From an uncultured Collinsella sp. (GTDB lineage Bacteria > Actinomycetota > Coriobacteriia > Coriobacteriales > Coriobacteriaceae): 7,589 nt of DNA. Location of the stretch: contig CAJLPX010000054.1 in NCBI GenBank assembly GCA_905208635.1, forward strand, positions 1 through 7,589. The letters are read 5' to 3'. Both the position numbers and the translations under genes were made by a program. Under the pieces are notes generated by a model that saw only the letters and a list, made by a program, of their open reading frames with translations, was not told the DNA's origin and did no database searches. Of the stretch, positions 1-7,044 are shown in pieces. Each line of letters opens with the position of its first letter. Position 1 is the first letter of the stretch.

Positions 1-2
1 GC

Positions 3-65
3 CAGCCCGTGGGAGGCCAGGGCGCCGCTGACCGGTGGACGGCACCGAGCCGTCGCAAGACTTGA
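3..65 (+). CDS. Possible 3' end of an upstream gene (partial)
   Basis: This frame is open from the window edge to a TGA at 63-65, and the stop falls four bases before a strong terminator hairpin, which is where a gene end is expected. The visible residues end in ...WTAPSRRKT and are rich in Gly, Pro, Arg and Gln, as disordered C-terminal tails often are. No family can be recognised from about 20 residues. A second frame, starting at base 1, is also open but runs through the terminator, so it is less likely. The segment could instead be non-coding, for example the end of a structured RNA. Confidence 0.35.
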   Translation, partial: QPVGGQGAADRWTAPSRRKT

Positions 66-69
66 AGAA

Positions 70-100
70 GGGGGAGGCCTCGCGGCCTCCCCCTTTTTTT
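70..100 (+). terminator. Intrinsic terminator of the upstream unit
   Basis: A perfect 10-bp GC-rich stem (GGGGGAGGCC at 70-79 with GGCCTCCCCC at 84-93) closes a four-base loop (TCGC) and is followed directly by seven T residues (94-100). This is a textbook rho-independent terminator on the + strand. It separates whatever lies upstream from the acpS operon. There is no A-run on the 5' side of the stem, so it should act in one direction only. Confidence 0.95.
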
Positions 101-113
101 GCGTTAACGGGTT

Positions 114-143
114 TTGTCTCACATAGTAGCTGTGTTTTATAAC
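114..143 (+). promoter_or_regulatory. Candidate distal promoter of the acpS operon
   Basis: TTGTCT (114-119) and TATAAC (138-143) are separated by 18 bp and resemble sigma-70-type -35 and -10 boxes. They lie in the gap between the upstream terminator and acpS. The match is moderate, and a second candidate sits just downstream, so either or both may be used. Confidence 0.45.
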
Positions 144-149
144 CCTCGT

Positions 150-179
150 TTGTCGCATCTTCTGTGAACGGGCTACAAT
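150..179 (+). promoter_or_regulatory. Candidate proximal promoter of the acpS operon
   Basis: A good -10 box, TACAAT (174-179), is preceded by a weaker -35-like TTGTCG (150-155) at 18-bp spacing. Transcription would start near 186, giving a leader of about 23 nt before the acpS ATG, just long enough for its ribosome binding site. The location right after a terminator and before a six-gene run supports it as the operon promoter. Confidence 0.55.
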
Positions 180-198
180 AACTTAGTCTGTGCGATAT

Positions 199-204
199 GG
201 AGGT
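199..204 (+). promoter_or_regulatory. Shine-Dalgarno site that fixes the acpS start at 209
   Basis: GGAGGT at 199-204, continued by GA, lies four bases before ATG 209-211. An in-frame ATG at 197 overlaps this site and has no ribosome binding site of its own. The shorter start also gives MAEAGIGVDIVEI, close to the usual AcpS N-terminus, so 209 is preferred. Confidence 0.85.
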
Positions 205-208
205 GAAC

Positions 209-748
209 ATGGCTGAAGCTGGTATCGGCGTTGATATCGTCGAGATTTCCTGTATGAAATCAATTCTTGAAAAGACGCCGTCGTTTGCTCGGCGTGTGTT
301 TACCGAAGAAGAGCGCGCGTATTGCGATGCATCATCGCGTCCCGCTGCTCACTATGCGAGCCGCTTTGCTTCGCGCGAGGCGGTGCTTAAAGCTCTTGGC
401 ACGGGTTTTAGTCAAGGCGTGGGTCGCCAGGATGTTTCGGTAACGCGTGATAAACTCGGCAAGCCGAAGGCGCTGCTTTCGGGCCGTGCACTCGAGATCG
501 CTCAAGAGCTGGGTGTTGTTGAGGTCGCTCTTTCCATTACGCTTACAGGAGACTTAGCCGTTGCGAATGCCATCGCCATTACCGAAGATGCTCGACCTAA
601 GCCTAAGGAAGAAAAAGTGAGCAACAAGAAACGCGTTGCGCAGACATTTAAAGAGGCTCGCTCTGTTTTAGATGAGCTTGAACAGCTGCAGAATTCAGCA
701 TTGACGGAGCACCTGGGCGATGCTTCGCAAGATACGCTAGGAGCATAG
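209..748 (+). CDS. acpS: Holo-[acyl-carrier-protein] synthase with C-terminal extension
   Basis: AcpS moves the 4'-phosphopantetheine group from coenzyme A to a serine of apo acyl carrier protein, activating it for fatty acid synthesis in the cytoplasm. The 179-residue product shows the family core: GIGVDIVEI with the Mg-binding Asp9, then FASREAVLKALGTG (residues 53-66) with Glu57 and Lys61, then GRQDVSV and GKP. Two things are odd. In the C-terminal motif, LSITLTGDLAVA (108-119), a Leu (112) stands where B. subtilis AcpS has His105. The protein also runs about 50 residues beyond the usual 120-125, through a charged, Lys/Glu-rich and probably helical tail (about 128-179). It is the first gene of the operon, directly abutting nnr. 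The family assignment is firm; the meaning of the tail is unknown. Confidence 0.93.
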   Translation: MAEAGIGVDIVEISCMKSILEKTPSFARRVFTEEERAYCDASSRPAAHYASRFASREAVLKALGTGFSQGVGRQDVSVTRDKLGKPKALLSGRALEIAQELGVVEVALSITLTGDLAVANAIAITEDARPKPKEEKVSNKKRVAQTFKEARSVLDELEQLQNSALTEHLGDASQDTLGA

Positions 749-2365
749 ATGAAACCGGTTTTGAGTACCGAAGAAGTCGTTCGTCTCGAGGATATCATCG
801 AACGCGAAGGGACTTCGAAGGCCGAGCTTATGGAGCTAGCGGGTGAGTTTGCCGCCAACGAGGTCTTGAAGCTCAATCCCGATCGGGTTCTCGTTCTGGT
901 CGGTTTTGGTAATAATGGCGGCGACGGTTGGGTTGCCGCCGATATCCTGAGCCACAAGGGTGTGGACGTGGATATCGTTTCTCCGGTTGAGCCGGATGAG
1001 ATTCCTGCTGCTCTGGCACGTCATGTTGCTCGTCGAACTGCCGGCCGCGATGTGCACGTTTGCGTCGGTCCCTCGCGTGACGAACTCGAGGTTTTGATCG
1101 ATAAGGCCGATGTTGTTGTCGATGCCATTTTTGGTACCGGTTTCCACGGGAATCTGCGTGTGCCGTTCTCCATTTGGATTCCTACGGTCAATGAATGCGC
1201 CGATTGTGTCGTATCCATTGATGTCCCCTCGGGCCTGAATGCCGAGACGGGCGTTGTTGATGACGACTGCATTCGTGCCGAGCGCACGGTGACGATGATT
1301 GCGCCCAAGATTGGTCTGTATAGCGCTGATGGTCCTGAGTATGCCGGCGATTTGATCTGCGGCAATCTTTACGACCGTCTTGACGAGGTCATCGATGATG
1401 TCGACCACGCCGCCGAGATTGTCGAGCCCGGTGACTTAGTTGATTACTTTGCTCCGCTACCATCGAATATCGATAAGTATTCCCGTGGCTCCGTGCTTAT
1501 TGTCGCCGGATCAGCGCAATATCCTGGTGCTGCCATTATGGCGGCCAAGTCTGCAGCTCGCGCGGGTGCTGGTTACGTGGCAGTCGCGGCTCCTGACGCC
1601 TGCGCCAATCTCATTCGCATGGCACTTCCTTCGATTCCGGTCTTTGCTATTCCGTCTGATTCCCGCGGCTCCTTTGGCGCCGCTGCGCGCATGACGGTGT
1701 GCGAGATCGCAAAGAAGTACAGCTGCGTGCTGTGCGGTCCCGGTATGACGACGTCTGCCGGCGCTATGCAGGTGGTTTCGGGCTTGCTCGAGCTTGATGT
1801 ACCGCTAATTTTGGACGCCGATGCACTCAACTGCCTTGCTAAGATTGCCATTGACGGTATTGATAGTAACCCCGAGATGTATCGTCGCGAGCAGCCGTTG
1901 GTTATGACACCGCACTATCGTGAGCTTTCGCGTCTGGTTGCCGGTGACGAGGTGAACGACCTTGGTACCGCGATTGCGGCCGCGCAGAAGGTTGTCTGGG
2001 CTGCAGGCTCCGACAATCTGGTGGTCATTGCCAAGGGGCCGACGACGGCTATCTGTGGCGTTGAGCGTGTGCTGCTGCCGCTCTCGGGTCCGGCTTCTCT
2101 GGCAACTGCCGGTTCGGGTGATGTTCTCGCGGGTATTTTGGCCGGCACGCTTGCCACCATGCGCGACGAGATGGATCGTTGGGAGTTGCTGTATTCGTAC
2201 GCCGTCGCACTTCACAGCTACGCCGGTTTTGCCGCGGCGACGGAGTATGGTGAGAAGAGCGTCATCGCGACCGATCTTATCGACTTGATCGGTCCTGCCA
2301 TGGAGCTGGCGGCAAAGGATGCGCTCGAAGATCTGGGAATCATGGACGAAGGGTCGGATGACTAA
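749..2365 (+). CDS. nnr: Bifunctional NAD(P)H-hydrate repair enzyme (epimerase and ADP-dependent dehydratase)
   Basis: This enzyme repairs NADHX and NADPHX, damaged hydrated forms of the reduced cofactors. The N-terminal YjeF_N domain (about residues 1-225) interconverts the R and S epimers; it shows GFGNNGGDG (52-60), DAIFGTGFHG with Asp125, and SIDVPSGLNAETG with Asp158. The C-terminal ribokinase-like domain (about 230-525) dehydrates the S form using ADP; it shows KYSRGSVLIVAG (from 243), CGPGM, LDADALN, TPHYRELSRL, and the nucleotide-binding/catalytic AGSGDVLAG (from 454, catalytic Asp458). The 538 residues fit the fused bacterial form. The ATG directly follows the acpS stop (TAGATG), and its site TAGGAG (738-743) lies within the end of acpS, so the two are probably translationally coupled. 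Both domains look complete. Confidence 0.95.
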   Translation: MKPVLSTEEVVRLEDIIEREGTSKAELMELAGEFAANEVLKLNPDRVLVLVGFGNNGGDGWVAADILSHKGVDVDIVSPVEPDEIPAALARHVARRTAGRDVHVCVGPSRDELEVLIDKADVVVDAIFGTGFHGNLRVPFSIWIPTVNECADCVVSIDVPSGLNAETGVVDDDCIRAERTVTMIAPKIGLYSADGPEYAGDLICGNLYDRLDEVIDDVDHAAEIVEPGDLVDYFAPLPSNIDKYSRGSVLIVAGSAQYPGAAIMAAKSAARAGAGYVAVAAPDACANLIRMALPSIPVFAIPSDSRGSFGAAARMTVCEIAKKYSCVLCGPGMTTSAGAMQVVSGLLELDVPLILDADALNCLAKIAIDGIDSNPEMYRREQPLVMTPHYRELSRLVAGDEVNDLGTAIAAAQKVVWAAGSDNLVVIAKGPTTAICGVERVLLPLSGPASLATAGSGDVLAGILAGTLATMRDEMDRWELLYSYAVALHSYAGFAAATEYGEKSVIATDLIDLIGPAMELAAKDALEDLGIMDEGSDD

Positions 2366-2367
2366 TC

Positions 2368-3513
2368 ATGAATAAAGCCGATTTGACGCGCTGGTCCTGG
2401 GTCGAGATCGACCGCGGGGCGCTCCGTCGCAACACGAGGGCCTATAAGAACTTGCTGAATCCGCGTCAGCGCCTGTGCTGCGTGGTCAAGGCCGATGCTT
2501 ATGGTCATGGAGCTGTTGAGTGCGCCAAGATCATGTATTCGGCCGGTGCCGACATGTTTGCCGTGGCGACGGTTAACGAGGGCGTTGAGCTCCGACAGGG
2601 CGGGATTACGAAACCCGTCCTCATCCTAAGCGAGCCGCCTATCGAGGCTATTCCGACGTTGCTCGAGTTTGATATCATGCCCTCGGTCTATACGTCTGAC
2701 TTTGCTCTTGCGTATGGCGAATGTGCCGTCGCGGCGGGCAAGGTGGGCAAGTATCATCTCGCCATCGAGACGGGCATGAACCGCATTGGCGTACATTACA
2801 CGCAGGTGCTCGACTTTGTCCGCGGTATTAATTTCCATCGCGGTATTCAGTGCGACGGCGTATTTACTCACTTCGCCACGGCCGATGAACCTTCGGGCTG
2901 GGACTACAAACTGCAGTGTCAGCGCTTTACCGAGGCCGTTCAGGCCATTAAGGATGCGGGCTTTGAGTGCGGTATCGTGCACTGCGCCAACACGCCGTCC
3001 TCGATGCTCGACCCCTCGATGCATTTTGATATGATTCGCGCCGGCGTCGGCTTGTATGGCATGCAGCCGTGCGAGCTGAGTGGCCGCGTGATGCAGCTTG
3101 ATCCCGTTATGAGCGTCCATGCGCGCGTGACGCGCGTGGCACACCCTGCGATGGGCGAGGGCGTGGGCTACGGTTTTACCTACCGCGTACCGCGTACGCG
3201 CGTTCAGATCTGCACGCTGCCGATCGGTTATGCCGATGGCCTATCGCGTACGCTTTCCAATCGTATGGATGTGCTGTATCGCGGCGAGCGCGTGCATCAG
3301 GTTGGCAATATCTGCATGGACCAGTTTATGGTCGCCATTCAGTCCAACCCGGCACACGAGATTCCCGAGGCCGAATATGGTGACGAGATGATTATTGTCG
3401 GCCGCGATGGCGATGCCGAGATCACTATGGACGAGATGGCCCGACTGCGCGGCACGATTAACTACGAGGTCGCCTGCGGCTTTGGCATGCGCCTCGACAA
3501 GGTCTACGTGTAG
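2368..3513 (+). CDS. alr: Alanine racemase (PLP-dependent)
   Basis: Alr interconverts L- and D-alanine, supplying D-Ala for peptidoglycan. The 381-residue protein is of typical length. It starts with the usual WVEIDRGALRRN, and the PLP lysine is Lys41 in CVVKADAYGHGA. The TIM barrel continues through ETGMNRIG (134-141, with the PLP-ring Arg139) and HCANTPSS. The C-terminal beta domain has the second catalytic Tyr268 in GVGYGFTYR, then LPIGYADG and GNICMDQF. The residue seven before Arg139 is Ala132; in many alanine racemases this is a carbamylated Lys that orders the Arg. Two bases separate it from nnr, with only a weak ribosome binding site (GGATG, 2356-2360), so coupling to nnr translation is likely. 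The start is supported by the conserved N-terminus. Confidence 0.96.
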   Translation: MNKADLTRWSWVEIDRGALRRNTRAYKNLLNPRQRLCCVVKADAYGHGAVECAKIMYSAGADMFAVATVNEGVELRQGGITKPVLILSEPPIEAIPTLLEFDIMPSVYTSDFALAYGECAVAAGKVGKYHLAIETGMNRIGVHYTQVLDFVRGINFHRGIQCDGVFTHFATADEPSGWDYKLQCQRFTEAVQAIKDAGFECGIVHCANTPSSMLDPSMHFDMIRAGVGLYGMQPCELSGRVMQLDPVMSVHARVTRVAHPAMGEGVGYGFTYRVPRTRVQICTLPIGYADGLSRTLSNRMDVLYRGERVHQVGNICMDQFMVAIQSNPAHEIPEAEYGDEMIIVGRDGDAEITMDEMARLRGTINYEVACGFGMRLDKVYV

Positions 3514-3521
3514 GAGTCGCC

Positions 3522-4142
3522 ATGGGCGTCATGCACATTCCCGGCCATACCCATCAGGCGCCACGTGAGGTCGCACTCGAGGAAATTGAGGCCGTTCTGG
3601 GCGATTGTCACCTCTGCCAGCTCTACCAGTCGCGCCATAACATCGTGTTTGGCGTGGGAAACCCCCACGCTCGCGTGATGTTTATTGGCGAGGCGCCGGG
3701 CCGCAATGAGGATTTGCAGGGCGAGCCCTTTGTGGGGGCGGCAGGCGAGGACCTCAACGGCATTTTGTCGCTGGCGGGGCTCAAACGCGAAGACGTCTAC
3801 ATTGCCAACGTGCTTAAGTGCCGCCCGCCGGGAAACCGCAATCCGCGTCCCGAGGAAGTGCTGGCTTGCTCGCCGTTTTTGCGTGAGCAGATTCGAAGCA
3901 TCTGGCCCGATATTATTGTGACGCTCGGCAACCCCGCGACGCACTTTGTGCTAAAGACCGAGATTGGCATTACTAAGCTGCGCGGCAGGTTCCACCAGAT
4001 GGGGCATTTTGTGGTAATGCCCACGTTCCATCCGGCAGCAGCGCTGCGCAATCCGGCGTGGCAGGAGCTGCTGGAGGAAGACTTTAAGATGCTGGGCGAC
4101 TATCTGGAGCGACATCCCGCGCCAGAGGACGCCTCGGAATAA
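3522..4142 (+). CDS. Family 4 (iron-sulfur) uracil-DNA glycosylase
   Basis: The predicted enzyme removes uracil from DNA, the first step of base excision repair after cytosine deamination. The 206-residue sequence carries the four cysteines expected to hold a 4Fe-4S cluster: Cys29 and Cys32 in CHLC, Cys100 in KCRPPGNRNP and Cys116 in EVLACSPFL. The uracil-binding motif GEAPGRNED (56-64) is followed by EPFVGAAGEDLN, and the second active-site motif is TFHPAAALR with His170. All family landmarks are present and the length is normal. The site AGGAG (3512-3516) overlaps the alr stop codon and lies five bases before ATG 3522. A later in-frame Met (residue 4) has no better site. Its place between alr and tsaE is not functionally obvious. 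Members are often annotated udg or as a SPO1 DNA polymerase-related protein. Confidence 0.93.
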   Translation: MGVMHIPGHTHQAPREVALEEIEAVLGDCHLCQLYQSRHNIVFGVGNPHARVMFIGEAPGRNEDLQGEPFVGAAGEDLNGILSLAGLKREDVYIANVLKCRPPGNRNPRPEEVLACSPFLREQIRSIWPDIIVTLGNPATHFVLKTEIGITKLRGRFHQMGHFVVMPTFHPAAALRNPAWQELLEEDFKMLGDYLERHPAPEDASE

Positions 4143-4154
4143 TAAGGAGCATAT

Positions 4155-4661
4155 ATGTCCCTGGAGCGCCTGGGGGTAGGTACTTACAAAACGACTTGCG
4201 CTGCCGATACGGAGTACTTTGGCGAGCTAATTGCACCGTGCCTTGAGGACGGCGATGTGCTCATCCTGACCGGTGGCCTGGGAGTGGGCAAAACTCACTT
4301 TACCAAGGGCGTCTCGCGCGGGCTGGGCGATGGGCATATGGTTACGAGCCCTACGTTTGCGCTCATGGCCGTTCACGATCAAGGTCGTATTCCGCTGTTT
4401 CACTTTGATCTATACCGCCTGGAGCATGCCTACGAGCTCGAGGATACGGGCATTTTCGATGTGCTGGGCTATGAGGGTGCTTGCCTGCTGGAATGGGGCG
4501 AACAATTCCAAGACGAGCTGACGGATGAGTATCTTTCGGTGACGCTCAAGCGTGATGAGGGCGACAGCGATGTGCGAACGATAACGCTCGAGGCGCACGG
4601 TGACCGCGCAATGGAGCTTTCCCATTTGATTGATAAGGCTGTACAAGATGAGCTTGCATAA
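4155..4661 (+). CDS. tsaE: tRNA threonylcarbamoyladenosine biosynthesis ATPase TsaE
   Basis: TsaE is the P-loop ATPase that resets the TsaB-TsaD complex during synthesis of t6A at position 37 of ANN-decoding tRNAs. The 168-residue protein has a Walker A motif GGLGVGKTHF (40-49, Lys46), the conserved VTSPTFALM (63-71), HFDLYRLEHAYEL (83-95) and LLEWGEQF (111-118, Glu113). Length and motif order are standard. The site AAGGAG (4144-4149) lies five bases before the ATG, and the preceding UDG gene ends in tandem TAA TAA stops that overlap this site. The last 14 bases overlap the start of the tsaB-rimI-tsaD gene that encodes its partners, so co-expression is expected. The TsaC/Sua5 enzyme that makes the threonylcarbamoyl-adenylate is not in this window. 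Confidence 0.95.
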   Translation: MSLERLGVGTYKTTCAADTEYFGELIAPCLEDGDVLILTGGLGVGKTHFTKGVSRGLGDGHMVTSPTFALMAVHDQGRIPLFHFDLYRLEHAYELEDTGIFDVLGYEGACLLEWGEQFQDELTDEYLSVTLKRDEGDSDVRTITLEAHGDRAMELSHLIDKAVQDELA

Positions 4662-7032
4662 CGACAACGCGCTGGTGGTGGCGCTCGATACCTCGACCGA
4701 CATGCTTGCCTGCGCGGCAAGATGGATTGATGGGCAGACGGGCGAGACGAAGCTCGTGAGTGGCGATCACATGTGTCGCCGTCACGCCAACGTTGAGCTC
4801 GTGAATACCGTTGATGGCGTGCTGGCTCAAGCCGGTCTGGATCGCAGCGATGTTGGTTGCTACGTGGTCGGCCGCGGCCCGGGGTCGTTTACGGGCGTGC
4901 GCATCGGCATCTCCACTGCCAAGGGCCTCGCGCGTGGTGCCAATGTTCCGCTACTGGGCGTGTCGACGCTCGATGCTTGCGCTTGGACGGCGTGGAAGGC
5001 TGGCGTGCGCGGCAAGCTTGGTATCTTGGCCGATGCTATGCGCGGCGAGGTATATCCGGCGCTGTATATGCTGGTCGATGAGGGACCCGAGCGTCAATTT
5101 GAGCGCGAACACGTGGTCAAGGCCGCCGTGGCGCTCGATGAGTGGCGCCGAGCAGCGGACTGGGATCAGGTTCAGCTGACCGGTGACGGTCTCGTGCGCT
5201 ATGGCAAGCTGCTGGGTGAGGACGAGACCGCCCGCTGCGTGGAGCGAGACCTGTGGTGGCCTTCGGGCGAGGGCTTGCTGCTCGCGCACGCTGCGGGTGA
5301 CGGCGATCCGGCCCGCGTCCTGCCGATTTACACGCGCCTTTCGGATGCCGAGGAAAACGAGCGCAAGCGTCTTGGTCTTGCCGAGAGTGCGCAGAGCGAA
5401 ATTACGGGTGTTGCCGATGAGCTCGCCGGTCGTCATCTGCAGTTCCGTCCCATGGGCGCGGCGGATGCCGAGGGCGCGAGCGCGCTGGAGGCTGCCTGCT
5501 TTGAAGGTGCCGGACACGAGGCATGGACGCCGGGCATGTTCCTGTCCGAACTGGGCGAGGACGTCGCTGCGCCGCGTAGTTGGTGGGTGGCACACGACGA
5601 CGGCAAGCTGCTGGGCCTTGCCGGCGGTATGGTCGTGGACGGTGATGTGCAGATTCTGGATGTCGCCGTCGACCCGGCACATCGCCGTGAGGGCATTGCC
5701 CGCAAGCTGCTGTCGCACGTGAGCTATGATGCCCAGATGCTTGGCTGCACTACGGCTTCGCTCGAGGTCGAGGACGGTAACGAGGGAGCGACCGCGCTTT
5801 ATAACGCTCTGGGCTTTACCGAGGCAGGACGGCGCCGCGGCTACTATGGTGCCGGCAAGGACGCCATTGTCATGACGGCTCCGCTGCCCCTGGTGCTTCC
5901 GGTCGACAATGCTTCGCCCGAGCCGACGGCGGCAGAGCAGCGCGTATGGCCGCTGCCTGCGCCTTGGCGCTCTGCCGAGGAACGTGTCGAGATTGAGCGT
6001 CGCCGCCTCGTACTCGCTATCGAGAGCTCCTGCGACGAGACGGCGGTGGCGATTATCGATGCGGATGGCAATATGCTGGCCAACCAGGTGTCGACGCAGA
6101 TTGATTTTCATGCACGCTTTGGCGGCGTGGTGCCCGAGATCGCCTCGCGCAAGCACGTCGAGGTGATTGTGAGTGTCGTGGATGCGGCACTCGAGGACGC
6201 CGCAGCGTCGCTGGGCCTTACGGGCGGAGCCATTACACCAAGTGAGCTTGCCGCCGTGGGCGTGACACAGGGTCCGGGCCTGGTTGGCGCCCTGGTGGTG
6301 GGCGTCGCCTTTGCCAAGGGCTTTGCGTATGCTGCCGGCAAGCCGCTGGTGTGCGTCAATCATCTGGAGGGCCACCTGTTTGCCAACCTGTTGGCGCAGC
6401 CCGACCTCAAGCCCCCGTTTATCTTTACGCTCGTTTCGGGCGGGCACACCATGCTCGTGCACGTAAAGGCATGGGGCGACTATGAAGTGCTTGGCGAGAC
6501 GCTCGACGACGCCGTGGGCGAAGCCTTCGACAAGGTGGCAAAGGCACTGGGCCTTGGCTATCCCGGAGGCCCTATCATCTCCAAGCTTGCCGAGACGGGC
6601 AACCCCAAGGCGATCGATTTCCCCCGTGCGCTTAACAGCAGGGGGGACTATCGCTTCTCGCTTTCGGGCCTCAAGACGGCGGTGACGCTCTACATCGAGC
6701 AGGAGACCAAGGCCGGGCGCACGATTCACCTGCCCGACCTAGCGGCCTCGTTTGAGGCGGCGGTCTTTGACGTGCAGTACAAGAAGGCCAAAAACGCCCT
6801 GCACGCCACCGGGTGCAAGGAGTATTGCATCGGCGGTGGTGTCTCGGCTAATCCGCATCTGCGCGAGATGATGATCAAGAAGCTCGGGCGTCAGGGGATC
6901 CGCGTAACGGTGCCACCGCTTTCGGCGTGCACCGACAACGCCGCCATGATCGCAGAGGTTGCCCGCCGTAAATTCGACCGAGGAGAAATCTCGCCGTTCG
7001 ACGTCGACGCCGATCCAAACATGACGCTGTAG
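4648..7032 (+). CDS. tsaD: Three-domain fusion TsaB-RimI-TsaD
   Basis: One 794-residue polypeptide joins three usually separate proteins. Residues about 1-230 are TsaB, the TsaD partner, with GRGPGSFTGVRIG (75-87). Residues about 262-412 are a RimI-type GNAT acetyltransferase for the N-terminus of ribosomal protein S18, with the acetyl-CoA loop HRREGIARKLL (from 345), LEVEDGNEGATALY and GYYGAGKDAIVM (398-409). After a Pro- and charge-rich linker (about 413-450), residues 452-794 are TsaD, the threonylcarbamoyl transferase: LAIESSCDET (456-465), metal ligands in HLEGH (His572, His576), VSGGHT (596-601) and CTDNAAMIA (Asp763). All motifs appear intact. ATG 4648 is preferred over the upstream in-frame TTG (4630); it overlaps tsaE by 14 nt with little Shine-Dalgarno sequence, suggesting reinitiation after tsaE. 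The base sequence shows no stop or frame break between the domains. Confidence 0.95.
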   Translation: MSLHNDNALVVALDTSTDMLACAARWIDGQTGETKLVSGDHMCRRHANVELVNTVDGVLAQAGLDRSDVGCYVVGRGPGSFTGVRIGISTAKGLARGANVPLLGVSTLDACAWTAWKAGVRGKLGILADAMRGEVYPALYMLVDEGPERQFEREHVVKAAVALDEWRRAADWDQVQLTGDGLVRYGKLLGEDETARCVERDLWWPSGEGLLLAHAAGDGDPARVLPIYTRLSDAEENERKRLGLAESAQSEITGVADELAGRHLQFRPMGAADAEGASALEAACFEGAGHEAWTPGMFLSELGEDVAAPRSWWVAHDDGKLLGLAGGMVVDGDVQILDVAVDPAHRREGIARKLLSHVSYDAQMLGCTTASLEVEDGNEGATALYNALGFTEAGRRRGYYGAGKDAIVMTAPLPLVLPVDNASPEPTAAEQRVWPLPAPWRSAEERVEIERRRLVLAIESSCDETAVAIIDADGNMLANQVSTQIDFHARFGGVVPEIASRKHVEVIVSVVDAALEDAAASLGLTGGAITPSELAAVGVTQGPGLVGALVVGVAFAKGFAYAAGKPLVCVNHLEGHLFANLLAQPDLKPPFIFTLVSGGHTMLVHVKAWGDYEVLGETLDDAVGEAFDKVAKALGLGYPGGPIISKLAETGNPKAIDFPRALNSRGDYRFSLSGLKTAVTLYIEQETKAGRTIHLPDLAASFEAAVFDVQYKKAKNALHATGCKEYCIGGGVSANPHLREMMIKKLGRQGIRVTVPPLSACTDNAAMIAEVARRKFDRGEISPFDVDADPNMTL

Positions 7033-7044
7033 CTGGTACGGCGC

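Noticed and set aside
197..208. Upstream ATG 197 as the acpS start
   Set aside because: It overlaps the Shine-Dalgarno site that serves ATG 209 and would add four residues (MEVN) not expected in the family.
836..1408. Minus-strand open frame opposite the epimerase domain of nnr
   Set aside because: It is a shadow of a firmly identified gene; its translation shows no family motif and no supporting start signals.
4951..6729. Long minus-strand open frame of 592 codons inside the tsaB-rimI-tsaD gene
   Set aside because: It lies entirely antisense to a gene with unmistakable domain motifs. Its translation is low-complexity, rich in Arg, His, Ala and Gly, with no recognisable motif. Long antisense frames are common opposite GC-rich genes.
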